A DNA stretch of 64,000 bases from the NCBI RefSeq assembly GCF_000003815.2, contig NC_049983.1:23152380-23216379 (forward strand). Direction: 5' to 3'. The notes beneath the pieces were generated by a model, which did no database searches, had not been told where the DNA came from, and worked only from the letters and a program-made list of their open reading frames with translations. The position numbers and the translations under genes were made by a program. This document shows, one piece after another, positions 39,648 to 50,744 of the stretch. Numbering within the stretch: the stretch's first letter is position 1; the number at the start of each line of letters is the position of its first letter. This stretch comes from Branchiostoma floridae. Lineage: Eukaryota; Chordata; Leptocardii; Amphioxiformes; Branchiostomatidae.

Positions 39648-42605
39648 TCAGTAAGAGAAGTGGTACTCATGTCTGTCTGGGTGCAGTCCCCATTCCTGCC
39701 CCAGTCTTGTCTTGAACTCTTTTACTGACTTGCTATTCACTGTGCTCTGTGAGAGTTTATTCCATGCTGGGGTAACTCGTGTGGGAAAGAAGTGTGCCCT
39801 CGGGCCCGTAGCTTTTTGGATTTGATACTTATACTGGTGCCCTCGTGTGTTTGATGCCAAGCTTGGTGTAAACATGGCTCTCCCGCATAGGTTGCAGTGG
39901 TTATTCACTCTAACTGTATCAAGCCCGTGTGTAATCTTAAACAGCTGGATTATGTCAGATCTCTGTCTTCTGAAGTGTAACGTGGGTAACTCCAGCTCTT
40001 TTAGCCTTTCTGGATACGTGAGATGGGATATACTTTTCACCAGTTTTGTGGCTCGTCGCTGCACTCTTTCCACTGTGTCTCTGTCTCTCTTGGTCTTGGG
40101 GGACCATATTGTTGTTGCATATTCTAGGTGCGGTCGCACTAGGCTCTTGTACAGAAGTAAAAAGGATTCTCTTTCAATATGTGCAAAGGTGTGCTTGATC
40201 AGACCAAGAACTCTGTTCGCCTTGTTCGCTTGCACTTGCACATGTTTGCTGAACTTCAGATTTTTGTCAATAGTGACCCCTAAGTCCTTTTCTTCGTCTG
40301 TACTCTCCAGCATGTGCTTAGTTCCATCTGCTTTGTTCATTGTGTACTTGTGCTGGGGATTGGCCTTCCCTAGATGCATAACCTTGCATTTGTCGGGATG
40401 AAATCGCATCTGCATCTTTACAGACCACTCTTGTAGGCTGTTCAAGTCTGCCTGCAGGCAAGATGTATGCGCACTTTGTTCGCATTTTTGGGTAGCAGCA
40501 TAGATTTTTGTATCATCCGCGAACAACGAGACAAAGTTTTGGATCTTTTCCGGGATGTCTGATACAAAAATCGTAAAAAGAAGCGGTCCTAGGACCGAGC
40601 CCTGAGGCACTCCACTTATAACCGGTTCCAAGAAGAGGCACTTCCGTTCACCAACAACCTGCTGCCTCCGTTGTGTCAGAAAGTTACGGATCCATTGCAG
40701 AAGGCTACCGCCGATTCCGAAGGATTCTACCCGCCTCAAAAGCCTCTCATGTGGCACTGTGTCAAAGGCCTTGGCGTAATCTAAAAAGATTACGTCAACT
40801 GGCAGGCCATGACTTAGGGCCTCAGTCCAGACATCCATTGCTTCCAGTAGGTTGGTTATAGTGGATTTCCCATGTGTGAACCCGTGCTGCTGCTCGCATG
40901 TGAGATCATTGTTCCGTATGTGGGTGATCAATTCATTAACTATAATCCTCTCTAGCATCTTGCAAGGCACGGAAGTCAGAGACACCGGCCTATAATTCGC
41001 GGGGTCTGACTTGTCTCCCTTCTTGTAGATGGGGGTTATACTGGCCTCTCTCCACTCGTCTGGGAGTTTGCCGTCATTGATGCTTTTTTGGAAGATTTGG
41101 GTTAAGGGGCCAACAATCTCGTCTGTTAGCTCTTTGAGCACTCTAGGGTGTACGCCATCTTTGCCTGGAGATTTGTCAACTCTGAGTGACTGTAGCTGCT
41201 CAAGCACCATCTCTTCTGTGATGTTAATTGTGTCAAGAGCCGTGGTTGACTGGATCCTCGGGAATGTCGGGATATTCTCGTGATCCTCTTGTGTAAACGT
41301 CCTAAAGTATTGGTTGTTCAGTATCTCTGCTTTCTCGCTGTTGATGGCAGTAAAGTTCCCATGTGCATCCTTCAGATCTCCCACCTGTGTTCTAGTCTTT
41401 CGGCGACTGTTGACGTAGTTCCAGAAGGCTTTGTTATTGTATCTGGCTTCTGCGGCAAGTTTCCTCTCGAATGATTTGCGTGCCTTCCTAGACGCATGTG
41501 TGGCCGCATTTCTAGCTCGTTTGTACGCTGTCCAGTCGCTGATGTCTTTAGTATTCAAATATCTTATCCAGGCGTGGTGCTTTTTCTTTAGCTTGCGGAA
41601 TGCTTCCTCATCCATCCAAGATGGTTTGAGTTTCTTTTTAGAGATGTCAATTGTCTTTGTTGGGACGTGTTTCTGGGCTGCTTCCGCAATTTTCTGCCGG
41701 AATAAGGCGTAAGCTTCTTGGGTCGACTTACCCTCGAGCAGGTTTTCCCAGTTGAGCTTCAAGTCCTCTCTCATCATTTCGTAGTTACCTCTGTCAAATC
41801 TCCAAGTTGTCTTCTTGTTCTCCTTGACTGGTGTGCTGAAGACAAACTTGAACTCAATTCTAACATGGTCGCTTGCGCCTAGTGGTTCCTCATGTGTAAT
41901 CTGCTCTATCATCCCCTCCTCATTACTGAGGACTAAGTCGTCAAGTGTGGGGGTTTGGTCGCTACGGTACCTTGTAGGTCCTGTGACATGCTGGTAAAGG
42001 TAGGTGTCGCGCATGCATTCAATAAATCTAGTTGCAGGGTTGTCAGTATTATCAGCATGTGTGGCCCGTAAGTGTGGTGATGGGGTCCAAGTTATGTTAG
42101 GGTGATTAAAATCTCCTGTGATCAGCACATGTGAGTCTTGCGTGTTAACCGCCCAATTTAACGTCTCGTGAAGAGCCAGGTCTCTGGTAATTGCAAGAGC
42201 TGGTGTTCCTGACCTATATAGGGTTCCAATTAGTATGGACGTGTCATTTCTTCCTTGTATTGATACCCAGGTGCAGTCTACAAATTCTGTCGGCGGGATC
42301 ACCTGCTTTGCCTTATACACTGCTTTGATGTATACACATGTGCCTCTAGTGTTTGGAGATTCTAAGTCACTGGTGAACAGATCATAGCCCTGTATTTGCA
42401 TAACTTGTCGATCGGGTAGAGATCCTTGCTTAGGTTTAATTTCGGTCAGACATATAACATCGTACTGTTTTTCTGTAATGATTGCACAAAGTTCGTCATA
42501 CTTGCTCATGATTGAATTGTCTGTGTTGGTGTACAATACGCTCAAATCGTGGTAATTAAGCTGGTCTAGTTTGCCTCTACAATCTGTCCCCTTCTTATTA
42601 TCCAC
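39648..42605 (-). CDS. LINE ORF2: AP endonuclease plus reverse transcriptase (CR1-like), intact
   Basis: 985 residues without any stop. The N-terminal endonuclease has ICLTEIKPKQGS (near residue 53), VLITGDFNHPNITW (near 160), LDDLVLSNEE and ASDHVRIEF. The polymerase has SPGKDGVHPRVLKEL, PIYKKGDKSDPANYRPVSLT, QHGFTHGKSTITNLL, VIFLDYAKAFDTVPH, SGVPQGSVLGPLLFTIF and the catalytic FADD (SLFADDTKIYA). The C-terminal part (RRATKLVKSISHLTYPERL ... RRQRSDIIQLFKI) is typical of CR1/jockey-group LINEs. All catalytic residues I can check are present. Function: nicks target DNA and copies its own RNA. It could be a recently active copy. Confidence 0.93.
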   Translation of the reverse strand: MDNKKGTDCRGKLDQLNYHDLSVLYTNTDNSIMSKYDELCAIITEKQYDVICLTEIKPKQGSLPDRQVMQIQGYDLFTSDLESPNTRGTCVYIKAVYKAKQVIPPTEFVDCTWVSIQGRNDTSILIGTLYRSGTPALAITRDLALHETLNWAVNTQDSHVLITGDFNHPNITWTPSPHLRATHADNTDNPATRFIECMRDTYLYQHVTGPTRYRSDQTPTLDDLVLSNEEGMIEQITHEEPLGASDHVRIEFKFVFSTPVKENKKTTWRFDRGNYEMMREDLKLNWENLLEGKSTQEAYALFRQKIAEAAQKHVPTKTIDISKKKLKPSWMDEEAFRKLKKKHHAWIRYLNTKDISDWTAYKRARNAATHASRKARKSFERKLAAEARYNNKAFWNYVNSRRKTRTQVGDLKDAHGNFTAINSEKAEILNNQYFRTFTQEDHENIPTFPRIQSTTALDTINITEEMVLEQLQSLRVDKSPGKDGVHPRVLKELTDEIVGPLTQIFQKSINDGKLPDEWREASITPIYKKGDKSDPANYRPVSLTSVPCKMLERIIVNELITHIRNNDLTCEQQHGFTHGKSTITNLLEAMDVWTEALSHGLPVDVIFLDYAKAFDTVPHERLLRRVESFGIGGSLLQWIRNFLTQRRQQVVGERKCLFLEPVISGVPQGSVLGPLLFTIFVSDIPEKIQNFVSLFADDTKIYAATQKCEQSAHTSCLQADLNSLQEWSVKMQMRFHPDKCKVMHLGKANPQHKYTMNKADGTKHMLESTDEEKDLGVTIDKNLKFSKHVQVQANKANRVLGLIKHTFAHIERESFLLLYKSLVRPHLEYATTIWSPKTKRDRDTVERVQRRATKLVKSISHLTYPERLKELELPTLHFRRQRSDIIQLFKITHGLDTVRVNNHCNLCGRAMFTPSLASNTRGHQYKYQIQKATGPRAHFFPTRVTPAWNKLSQSTVNSKSVKEFKTRLGQEWGLHPDRHEYHFSY

Positions 42606-42799
42606 TTCCTGTCTGGATTCTTTCTCTTGTTTCTTTCAGTTGCTCTCTCAAGTTTTTTGANNNNNNNNNNNNNNNNNNNNNNNNNNNNNNNNNNNNNNNN
42701 NNNNNNNNNNNNNNNNNNNNNNNNNNNNNNNNNNNNNNNNNNNNNNNNNNNNNNNNNNNNCTGGTGACGTGTTATGCCTTCAGGCAATTTAACAGCCAA
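42566..42799 (-). pseudogene. C-terminal remnant of LINE ORF1, interrupted by a gap
   Basis: Below the gap the frame reads KKLERATERNKRKNPDRKWI then IRRGQIVEAN and a stop at 42566, overlapping the ORF2 start by 40 bp in another frame. Above the gap it reads AVKLPEGITRHQ. The basic composition and position fit ORF1 of a CR1-type element. It cannot be judged intact because 100 N intervene. Confidence 0.5.
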
Positions 42800-43435
42800 A
42801 CAAAGAAAAAAACAAAACTACAGCTACTGAATTGTAAAATAAGGCTTAAGCTACATGTATAACATTGATGGGGTTAACATTACATCTTCGGCATTTTAAA
42901 GAATTCAACCAAGGTGGACTTCTGTATACCCTTGGGATCCCTAAAGATGCAACGTACCAACTTACTTTAATCATACAAAATGTATAATGTACCCTATATA
43001 GGTCATTTGCATGTACCCATTCCTTCAGTCATAACGTTATATCAAATCTGCAGTCATAAATTGAACGTTGACATCCAAATTCATCAAAAGTTAAATCATC
43101 ATGGATTGTTCACAATATGATGATAAATGCACAGCTGTCCACCTTTCTTGGCTGCTTGTTCAAAAGACAATATGAATTTAGTTCTAATCCTACATATTAC
43201 AAATACATTCTAGGAGATTATTCCTTACTGTGCACAAATTAAAAGAATGTCTAGACACTCGAATAAGTAATGTTATTGTAAACATGTTGATATATTCATA
43301 TCCTTGTTTGTATTTGTATTGCAGTAAGTTACTACATTTCGTTGTATCCACAAGCTTCTATGCTAATTAGACCTGACACAAAAGTCGATGAAACATTTTA
43401 AGTTTTGTTGTGTCAATAATTAAACTGTTGTTGTT
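42800..43435. other. No gene seen
   Basis: AT-rich non-coding sequence upstream of the LINE. Confidence 0.4.
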
Positions 43436-43980
43436 TACAGTTTTTAAGTAACACCTGTATACAACACATAGAGCGACAGTCGACTACAAGCTACGATTGA
43501 AAAACACAAGATTGATATTTCACTTAAGTGATGACGTAGCCTTCTTTGACTTGTTCCGTGTAGCCGTTGTTGTCTATTATAATTCAATAGTTGTTGTTAT
43601 AAAGGTGTTGTTGTTTATCTTCAACTACCACCTGTACACAACACACGCAGAACGACAGTCGACTACAAGCTACGACAACAACACAAGTTGGATATCTAAC
43701 GTTACTATCTACTGTCTTACTTTAGTGGCGCCATCCTTGACTTGTTCCGTGTAGTCTTTGTACTAGTAACTGTTAATACGTAGTAGTAGTTGTTGTTGTT
43801 GTTGTTGTTATAAGGGTGTTGTTGTTGTTTATATTCAAGTAACACCTGTACACAATACACACAGACCGATCGTCGACTACAAGCTACGACAACAACACAA
43901 GTTGGATATCTACTATCTTACTTTCGTGGTGCCATCCCTGACTTGTTCCGTGTAGTCGTTGTTGTCGCACCTGGTGTCAG
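43436..43980. repeat. Three tandem units of ~177-214 bp with GTT microsatellite
   Basis: CACCTGTA followed by ACAACACA, then GACTACAAGCTACGA and GACTTGTTCCGTGTAG, recurs at 43452, 43629 and 43843. The spacing grows because of (GTT)n expansion at 43786-43832. The third unit runs directly into the splice donor of the exon at 43981. Confidence 0.9.
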
Positions 43981-44212
43981 ACCTGTCGGGTCGGTCTCCT
44001 GCCCTCTTCCGCCGCCCTGGCGACTTCTCCCGCGGCCTTTCCTCCCTCCTCATGCGCTTCACACAGTCTACGGAACGTCCTGGATCAAGTTCGTCCTTGG
44101 AGGGATGTGACAGGGCCTCCGAACAGACCACGGAGAGGAAGAACACAAGAGACAGGGCAAGAAACCCAAAACTGGTCCAACCTGGTGCCGCCATGTTTTT
44201 ACTCTGAGCCAT
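43981..44212 (-). CDS. Signal-peptide-bearing first exon of an unknown minus-strand gene
   Basis: Two in-frame ATGs: 44212 (MAQSKNMAAPG) and 44194 (ACATGGCG, better context). After a short lead a strongly hydrophobic run follows (FGFLALSLVFFLSVVCSEA), which looks like a signal peptide or N-terminal anchor. Then comes a very basic segment (CVKRMRREERPREKSPGRRK then RAGDRPDRSD). A donor is possible at 43980 (AG/GTGCGA). The open frame continues a few codons into the tandem repeat, so the donor is likely used. GC content is well above the flanks. No downstream exon was identified and the family is not recognised. Confidence 0.5.
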
Positions 44213-45479
44213 ATAGTCTGAAGAACAGGCTTCAGTAAAGGAACTTAGTATGCACTTTTTGCTGTATTACACACTTTACCCTTATTCCTCCTGTCTTCTA
44301 ATGAAGGTAAATATCCTTAAAAGTATGAAACGTCAGAAGATGACAGAAATCAAAGATCGGTAGGCAACTAATCAGTAGAAAATACAAGCTTAGTCTCCGT
44401 AGTAAAGTCTGATGTGGAGGCTACGACAAGGCACCTGCGTGGAAATGCCGCAAAACGTGAGATGTCGTAAACACAGACAAAGGTACGATAGCCTATATAG
44501 AGGTAACGTTTCATGTAAAAGAAACTAATCGAATATTCTTCCCTCGCAGTTAGAATCTGTTACCTTCGTCAACAAGGTTATATTTACCGCAATGAAAATG
44601 GAAGTAACGTTATATCAACGTATTTGTCTTGACACGACAGATACTATCTGAAAACAATCCCTCATGTCAAGGACGTTATTTTTTTCCTTGCTCATGTCAA
44701 GTCATCAACAATGTCACTTTACTACCGACTGAGATAATCTATACCATTTTCTTCCTTTCCCATCTTAGTCCCTTGTCTACATTTGAATCCTGTTGAAATC
44801 TATTGGAAAATATTCTTTCCCTTCCCGCCCGCATTGCGTAGGTTATACCAAAGTTATACACACTGTAAAAGGAGTAGGCTCTACATTGTACTTACGGGCC
44901 TTCGTACAGCGACAACATTGGTCTACTACTGGTCTTTCCACAAACAAGCACCTACCGGATCTGCCGTACTATCCGCTCCGTGATAATCAATCCTACAATG
45001 TCACAAGGCATAACATTTAATGAAAACAAACGTATTTACGGATACCAATTCAGACACACGCATTTGAACGCAAGGTCATCTTGTTTTTTTTTAATGCTAT
45101 TAAGGTTCGGGTCTAGTTTTTTTGGTATTCACTCCGAGGTATTCAACTTGTTTGAAATTACAGTCACGTAAAACGGCATTTCATTTACAATATATAAGCG
45201 CCTATAAGTTCAACAAAGCAGCAAAATACTATATGGCCTAGATGACGCAATCAGCTTGGCAAAACAGACACATAGAGTTTGTGTGTCTGTCAATCAAATT
45301 AACACCAATTAAGGGTATACGTGTGTTAATTCACGATGATGATTTACGATAACGCATTTGCAAAATCATGTCCGATGGCTGTTTTTATGTACAGTCTTAA
45401 AGCAATAGCACATTAATTTCTGATCACTAAAATAAAATGCATTACGTTTACTTTTAGTTTGACTGCTTCGTTTAAAGGT
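44213..45479. other. No gene seen
   Basis: Possible promoter region of the minus-strand exon ending at 44212. Otherwise featureless; short frames near 44.8-45.2 kb have no domain signature. Confidence 0.4.
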
Positions 45480-45752
45480 GGGGGTCACACATGCGTATAT
45501 ATTCAAGTCCGTTTGAGGTGCGTATGACGCTGTTAGTCTCTACCAGGCTCCACGGGTCGCGGGAAAAACAGTACGAATTGGACAAATATAGATACATAAC
45601 ATGCCAGATGAGTTAGCTGATCGAGAAGTATGGTTAGCGACCCAGGTAACTCGTCTGACATGTTACCTGTTTACGTTTGTCCAATTTCTATTATTTTTAC
45701 AACGACCTGTGGAGCCTGGTGGAGGCAAATACTCCCATGCGCGCCTCATACG
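45480..45752. mobile_element. MITE, GGTGGGTTCACACG family, copy 2 (right end in gap)
   Basis: Begins GGTGGGGGTCACACATGCGT and runs through CTCTACCAGGCTCCACGGGT. The inner part (CATGCCAGATGAGTTAGCTG ... TATGGTTAGCGACCCAG) is the complement of the interior of 6680-7006, so the two copies lie in opposite orientation. The mirrored arm (CGACCTGTGGAGCCTGGTGG ...) is cut by the gap at 45753. Confidence 0.85.
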
Positions 45753-45864
45753 NNNNNNNNNNNNNNNNNNNNNNNNNNNNNNNNNNNNNNNNNNNNNNNN
45801 NNNNNNNNNNNNNNNNNNNNNNNNNNNNNNNNNNNNNNNNNNNNNNNNNNNNATAGCACATCAA

Positions 45865-45896
45865 TGACGTCAATATGACGTCATAAACTGACGTCA
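45865..45896. promoter_or_regulatory. Three consensus CRE sites (TGACGTCA) in 32 bp
   Basis: TGACGTCA at 45865, 45876 and 45889; a fourth at 46127. This is the palindromic site of CREB/ATF bZIP factors. CCGCCATNTTG motifs lie nearby (45926, 46108). The block is probably part of a dispersed repeat, so regulatory use is not shown. Confidence 0.5.
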
Positions 45897-46259
45897 TGCA
45901 CATCTAAGATACGAGTTGGGCTCCGCCATGTTATATCCACCACCTTGAATTTTTAAAAATACTTTTTTTGCAACAAATAATCACAAAGAGCAATGGAAAT
46001 GGACCAAATTGATTCATTTATTTGGTTTTTGATAAAAAAATACCAGGTAGTTACAAATTTTAAAGGATAATTAGCTTGTTATTCTTGATCTGGCCATTCG
46101 GTCCGCCATCTTGGATTTTGGGCTGATGACGTCATCAAATTAGCATAATTTATGCATATATAATTATGAAAGATATGCTGAATAATATAAGATTTTATTT
46201 ATGTAAAAAAATCGCAGTAATATAGCAAATAAATGTGAAAAATACATAGTTAGAACCAA

Positions 46260-46495
46260 AAATAGTGAATTTTGGCAAAACTGCCTGTCAACAAACGGTT
46301 GCCATGGCAACAAGAAAAAATGAAAAATTTGTCAAACTTCGTAAAATTGTTGGCAACAATATTTTAGGAAAACTCACCAAATTTGGTGGCTCTAGCGTAA
46401 GCCGTTCTGGCGTTATAGGACATCGAAGTTAGCGCGGGCCTCAAAAGCCCCCCCCCCCCCCCCCCCCCGGTCTGAATAGGGTTAACACGGCGTTG
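46260..46495. repeat. Dispersed repeat with RFX X-box palindrome, copy 1
   Basis: Contains GTTGCCATGGCAAC at 46298-46311 and ends with a run of about 20 C then GGTCTGAATAGGGTTAA. Its complement aligns loosely with 58350-58420 (TATTGTTGCCAA ... GTGTTGCCATGGCAACGAGT), so the core of the same family occurs there in the opposite direction. Confidence 0.6.
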
Positions 46496-47695
46496 CGATA
46501 AAATACCCAACTTTTGAATAGAACACTAATCATGATCTAGTAACCCCCTACCGACCCTCTGCCGACCATCAAATTTTGAAAGCTATTAACGCATTCTTCA
46601 ACAGTACAATCAAGCATCTGGTATATTATTCTTAAACTAACTACTACATCGCTACACTGAAATTAACAATTTGGACTGAAATGCATGGGCCGGACTACAA
46701 ATTCTAGGCTGAATACCACAGATAAACGAAAAGGCACGCCAACGCATTCAAATGTTTTGTCAACGCAGAAAGCCATCGTGCCAACTTCCCTTACCTGGAA
46801 CTTTGTTGATACACAGTCGCCTGTTGAATCACTGCAAAATAACTGCGGAACTCCTTTTCCAGAGACGATAAATGACTCCAGACCACAGGAAGACTCGAGA
46901 CTGCAGTAAACAAACCGTGCTCCTGCAGACAGAAAGTCGCAATGCGCTGACCCGGAAGTATATGCTAGCGGAGGTCAGATTCCTTCACCTGATTACCCAA
47001 CAAACGCACACGCGCCTCCGTTTAACTTTAATTGATTCGTTAAAGGAAGTACATGTTGATTGTTATTAATACTTTAAATTGCTGATTAATTTTCTCTCCA
47101 ATTTACCTGTAATGGCAAAAATCAAATGCCAAATATTTACGAAAAGTGAGCGATAAGATATGCAACCGATCCCTGGATAAGTTGATATTCTGATTCATCT
47201 ATTTGATATTCAATTCCGCTGAAGTTTCCGATGTTGTTGCGCTTACAGCCTTTTTATCTTTATCATTTTTACACGGTGACATAAATGATGGATCAACTAA
47301 TGGTTGCCCCTGTAGATCAACTATAGTTCAGCACAACTCCCCCCTGTTTTCGCCGCTTCAAATGTTAACTTTGCGTAACTCACATCATGGAAACGGAAAC
47401 AAGATCTGTGCCTTTTCTTAATCATGCTTTATAGGGACAGTTCAGAAATGATTTGTAGAGGGGTGTGACAAAGTTACACAGAGTTAATCTTTCAGCTGTT
47501 CTGTTCTCATTTTCTGCCAATTTGTAAGTTTTACGCCCCAATACAACGTTTCATTTCCGTTCTAGCCACATTGGCATTCAACCTTAATCTAATTCAGACA
47601 AGTCGCAAAATGTACATAGTCATTTAACTGTGGATCTTACAGTGAACACGCACCTGCAGGAAAAAACAATATCGAAAACCTTTCTTCAACGTAGC
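46496..47695. other. No gene seen
   Basis: Non-coding sequence downstream (on the minus strand) of the zinc-finger gene. Short frames have no domain signature. Confidence 0.4.
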
Positions 47696-47701
47696 TTTAT
47701 T
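47696..47701 (-). terminator. Candidate poly(A) signal of the zinc-finger gene
   Basis: AATAAA on the minus strand, about 880 bp beyond the stop at 48579. Nearer canonical signals were not noticed, so the 3' UTR would be long. Tentative. Confidence 0.3.
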
Positions 47702-48578
47702 GAGTATTGTTTTGCTGGATAGTACAGTGAATCATGTGATAGGTACTATGTTTGCACTACAGATATTCCCACTTTTCTTAGACATTTGCGGCTTATGAAA
47801 TATTGGTTACATAGTTTTAACCACGTTGAAGGCTTTTATAGTTATAGTTCATGATATTAACAACACAAGAACAAAGTATACTTAATGACCTAATACCACA
47901 AATAATACTACAGTACTAATAATACAACAAAGTTAACCCAAACATTGTAATAGATATGTAGCAAAACAAGGGCTGTATGACATACGAAACCATGGCAAAA
48001 ACAATGAGTGTTTTCAACTGCAGTCTTTTAGCAGCCTAGCATACGTTACAAACTATAGCTAACCCATCAAGCTATCAAACATTTAACATATGTTAACTAG
48101 AATTAGCATGTTAACTAAACAAAATAACCTATAAAATATTCAAAACTACTTAACCTATAACAAATACCTATATCACGTACAAAACCGGTTAAGAAATCAA
48201 TATGCTGTAAACCTTCTTTTTTTTCTTTTTGAATAAACATTTCGCTGGATCTCTCATCTTTTGACTGACTCGATAAAAGAACCTTTACTTCATCTTTGTG
48301 GCCAATCAATCCTGTCATTTCAACCGTTTTTGTAGATTGATATAACTGTAAGCTAAAGGAAAATTTGTCTTTTCAACTACAAACTATTAGAACAGTTAAC
48401 AAACAATATCTAAAATGCAAAACAAAAGTGATAACAAAACTAACATCACTTGATGTTCAGGTTAACTCCCTACACTAGTAAACCCCTTGTGCACAAAATA
48501 TCCTGATTGCTCCTCTCATGCCAATACGGTTCTCACATTGTGCACCAGAGGACCTTATAACTTGTCGTGCAAAATGCG

Positions 48579-49345
48579 TCACTTCTGATGGGTTTCTCTC
48601 CTGTGGGTTTTCATGTGAGTCTTCATGTTACCCAGCTTACTGAACTGCCTGCTGCACTCCTCACACGTGTAAGGTTTCTCCCCTGTATGAGTTCGCATGT
48701 GTGTCTTCAGATTACCCAGCTCACTGAACTGCCTGCTGCACTCCTCACATCTGTAGGGTTTCTCTCCTGTGTGAGTACGCATGTGTTTCTTTAGACTACC
48801 TAGCTCACTGAACTGCCTACAACACTCCTCACATCTGTAGGGTTTCTCCCCTGTGTGAGTCCGCATGTGTTTCTTCAGATGACCCAGCTCACTGAACTGC
48901 TTGCTGCACTTCTCACACCTGTAAGGTTTTTCTCCTGTGTGAGTCCCCATGTGTCTCTTAAGCGTAACTAACTGACTGAATTGCCTACTGCACTCCTCAC
49001 ACCAGTAAGGTTTCTCCCCAGTGTGAGTCCGCATATGTGCCTGAAGATTACCCAGCGTACTGAACTGCTTACTGCACTCCTCACATCTGTAAGGTTTCTC
49101 ACCTGTGTGAGTTCGCATGTGTGTCTTTAGATTGTCAAGCCGACTGAACGGCCTGCTGCACTCCTCACATCTGTACACACTCACACGTTTGCCTCGCCCA
49201 CTGGACTCTTCCCCGAACTCCTCACATCTCTCTCCTTGCCAGGTGAGAACACTGTTGGCAGAACCCCCTGCTGCTCCTCTCCTGACGTCATCCACACCTT
49301 GTACGCTGTCTGTTGTCGCCATGTCACAAATATATGGATCGACGT
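48579..49345 (-). CDS. C2H2 zinc-finger protein, exon 2 (seven fingers)
   Basis: The acceptor TCATTTTTACAG ends at 49346. The exon reads DVDPYICDMATTDSVQGVDD, a linker rich in Gly/Ser/Glu, then seven consecutive fingers of the form C-x2-C-x12-H-x3-H with TGEKPY linkers, then KTHRRETHQK and a stop at 48579. The -1 to 6 helix residues are RLDNLKT, TLGNLQA, QLVTLKR, ELGHLKK, ELGSLKK, ELGNLKT and KLGNMKT. The low diversity suggests finger duplication. Role: nuclear DNA-binding protein; target unknown. There is no KRAB, BTB or SET domain. An internal ATG (49322) would also give all fingers. Confidence 0.9.
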
Positions 49346-49961
49346 CTGTAAAAATGAGACAGACAAATCTTAGAATGTGGGGAAATATTACAGTAAAGTA
49401 TTGGCACAATATAATATAAGGTGTGTACATGAAACAACCAGAGGGGCGAGTAGAACAGTATTCGGTTTAGCAGTTCTTGAACACCATTGTTACATACATA
49501 ATGCTCATTTTTCGTAAACCTACTCAGCCATTGAAACCGCTGAAAAACATTCAAGGAAATGGTAATAGTATTAACAATACGGCCTCCTAAGAACGTCAGT
49601 ATGTTGCTGTTGTTGTTGGTTTTTTTTTTTGGGGGGGGGGGGGCTGCAGAGATATAACCTAGCATGTGTTGAATATCGTGACGTGCANNNNNNNNNNNNN
49701 NNNNNNNNNNNNNNNNNNNNNNNNNNNNNNNNNNNNNNNNNNNNNNNNNNNNNNNNNNNNNNNNNNNNNNNNNNNNNNNNNNNNNNNATGCATCCTCCAG
49801 GCTGCAAGCCGTCGGCCGAAAGCGTGAATGTGCATATAACATTGCAAGAAACTGGGTTATTTTAAATCTTAGAGTTGTCATTACATAGATTTTCAACCAA
49901 ATCCCATTGGCCACTGACATATGAGAGAGAAAATATTCTTTAAAAAAACAAACATATTTAC

Positions 49962-50001
49962 CTGTGTCACCAGTTTGGGACTGCTGTTGCCCTCCCGTCA
50001 T
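49962..50001 (-). CDS. C2H2 zinc-finger protein, exon 1 (start codon exon)
   Basis: ATG at 50001-49999 in a strong context (GCACCATGACG) reads MTGGQQQSQTGDT, then donor ACAG/GTAAAT. Exit phase 1 fits exon 2, giving GDT/DVDPYICDM without a stop. The whole protein is then 268 residues. The intron is about 616 bp and contains a gap (49688-49787). Confidence 0.75.
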
Positions 50002-50009
50002 GGTGCGAC

Positions 50010-50744
50010 TTGTCAGGTTCTGGACAGCAAAAAATACACGCCCTGCGTCAGGCGGGGTCCAAAAAACAATGTGCAATAAGAAGAAATTAGAAACCAAAGA
50101 TGAAAGAAAATTATGGGTGACAAACAAAGCACGTTTCCAGACAAATCATATACACACGCAATCGTTTTTTCTTTGTTGGTTTGCTGCATATTGAAAGAGA
50201 GGTATCGAAAACAAATTTAAAAGACATTCTACCTTTTTGATCATGTTTGGAAACCCATCACATATATTGAATTCATCTATATGCACATGTAAACGATGGT
50301 TGCAGACGAAGCTGGCCACCGGTTGTCGTGCACCGAAGGAAGGCAAATGGCAAGGAAATGTCCAACTCAAAGTCTTTATTCCATTCCTGTAAGGTCTCAC
50401 AATGGGTTCCAGGTAGCGGCAGCACTACTCTCAAACTATAGCAAAGTGTCCGGTCGAAAGTCTCTGCTACTGCTCACTTCTGCTCGGCTGTCTGAGAGTG
50501 GTCCCGGAGTCAGGCTTCCCGCCTTCCTGACTGAAGAAGTTTCCTAAATTTCAGCTTTTATTTCCTTAACTTTTAGGATCCTCCCCCTGGCCGAATCTGA
50601 ATAACAAATGTGAATCCCCCGATTTTGGTTGGTTAGAAATATGCAGAGCAGAAGTGACAGTTCATCAGAAACGGATCTTTTCCAGTTACAACTTGACTGA
50701 CATTTTGCTGCGCGGCAAAGCGACACTAGGAACGTGATAGTTAT
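50010..50744. other. Upstream of the zinc-finger gene; no gene seen
   Basis: Likely holds that gene's promoter and 5' UTR (minus strand). No independent exon was recognised. Confidence 0.4.

Larger units (their letters stand above)
39560..42799 (-). mobile_element. CR1-type non-LTR retrotransposon, ORF2 intact
   Basis: A minus-strand LINE with a complete, uninterrupted ORF2 (39648-42605), the end of an upstream ORF1-like frame (42566-42660 and 42761-42799, split by a gap) and a short 3' UTR. The exact 3' end is not certain; the element has no long poly(A). The 5' end is not resolved. Confidence 0.85.

Noticed and set aside
39847-41997. Plus-strand frames opposite the CR1-type ORF2
   Set aside because: They are shadows of the minus-strand polymerase gene.
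46448-46470. C-homopolymer as a G-quadruplex candidate (also 32127-32139 and 58483-58499)
   Set aside because: Pure homopolymer runs within repeats are slippage-prone and assembly-sensitive; there is no patterned G-tract design.
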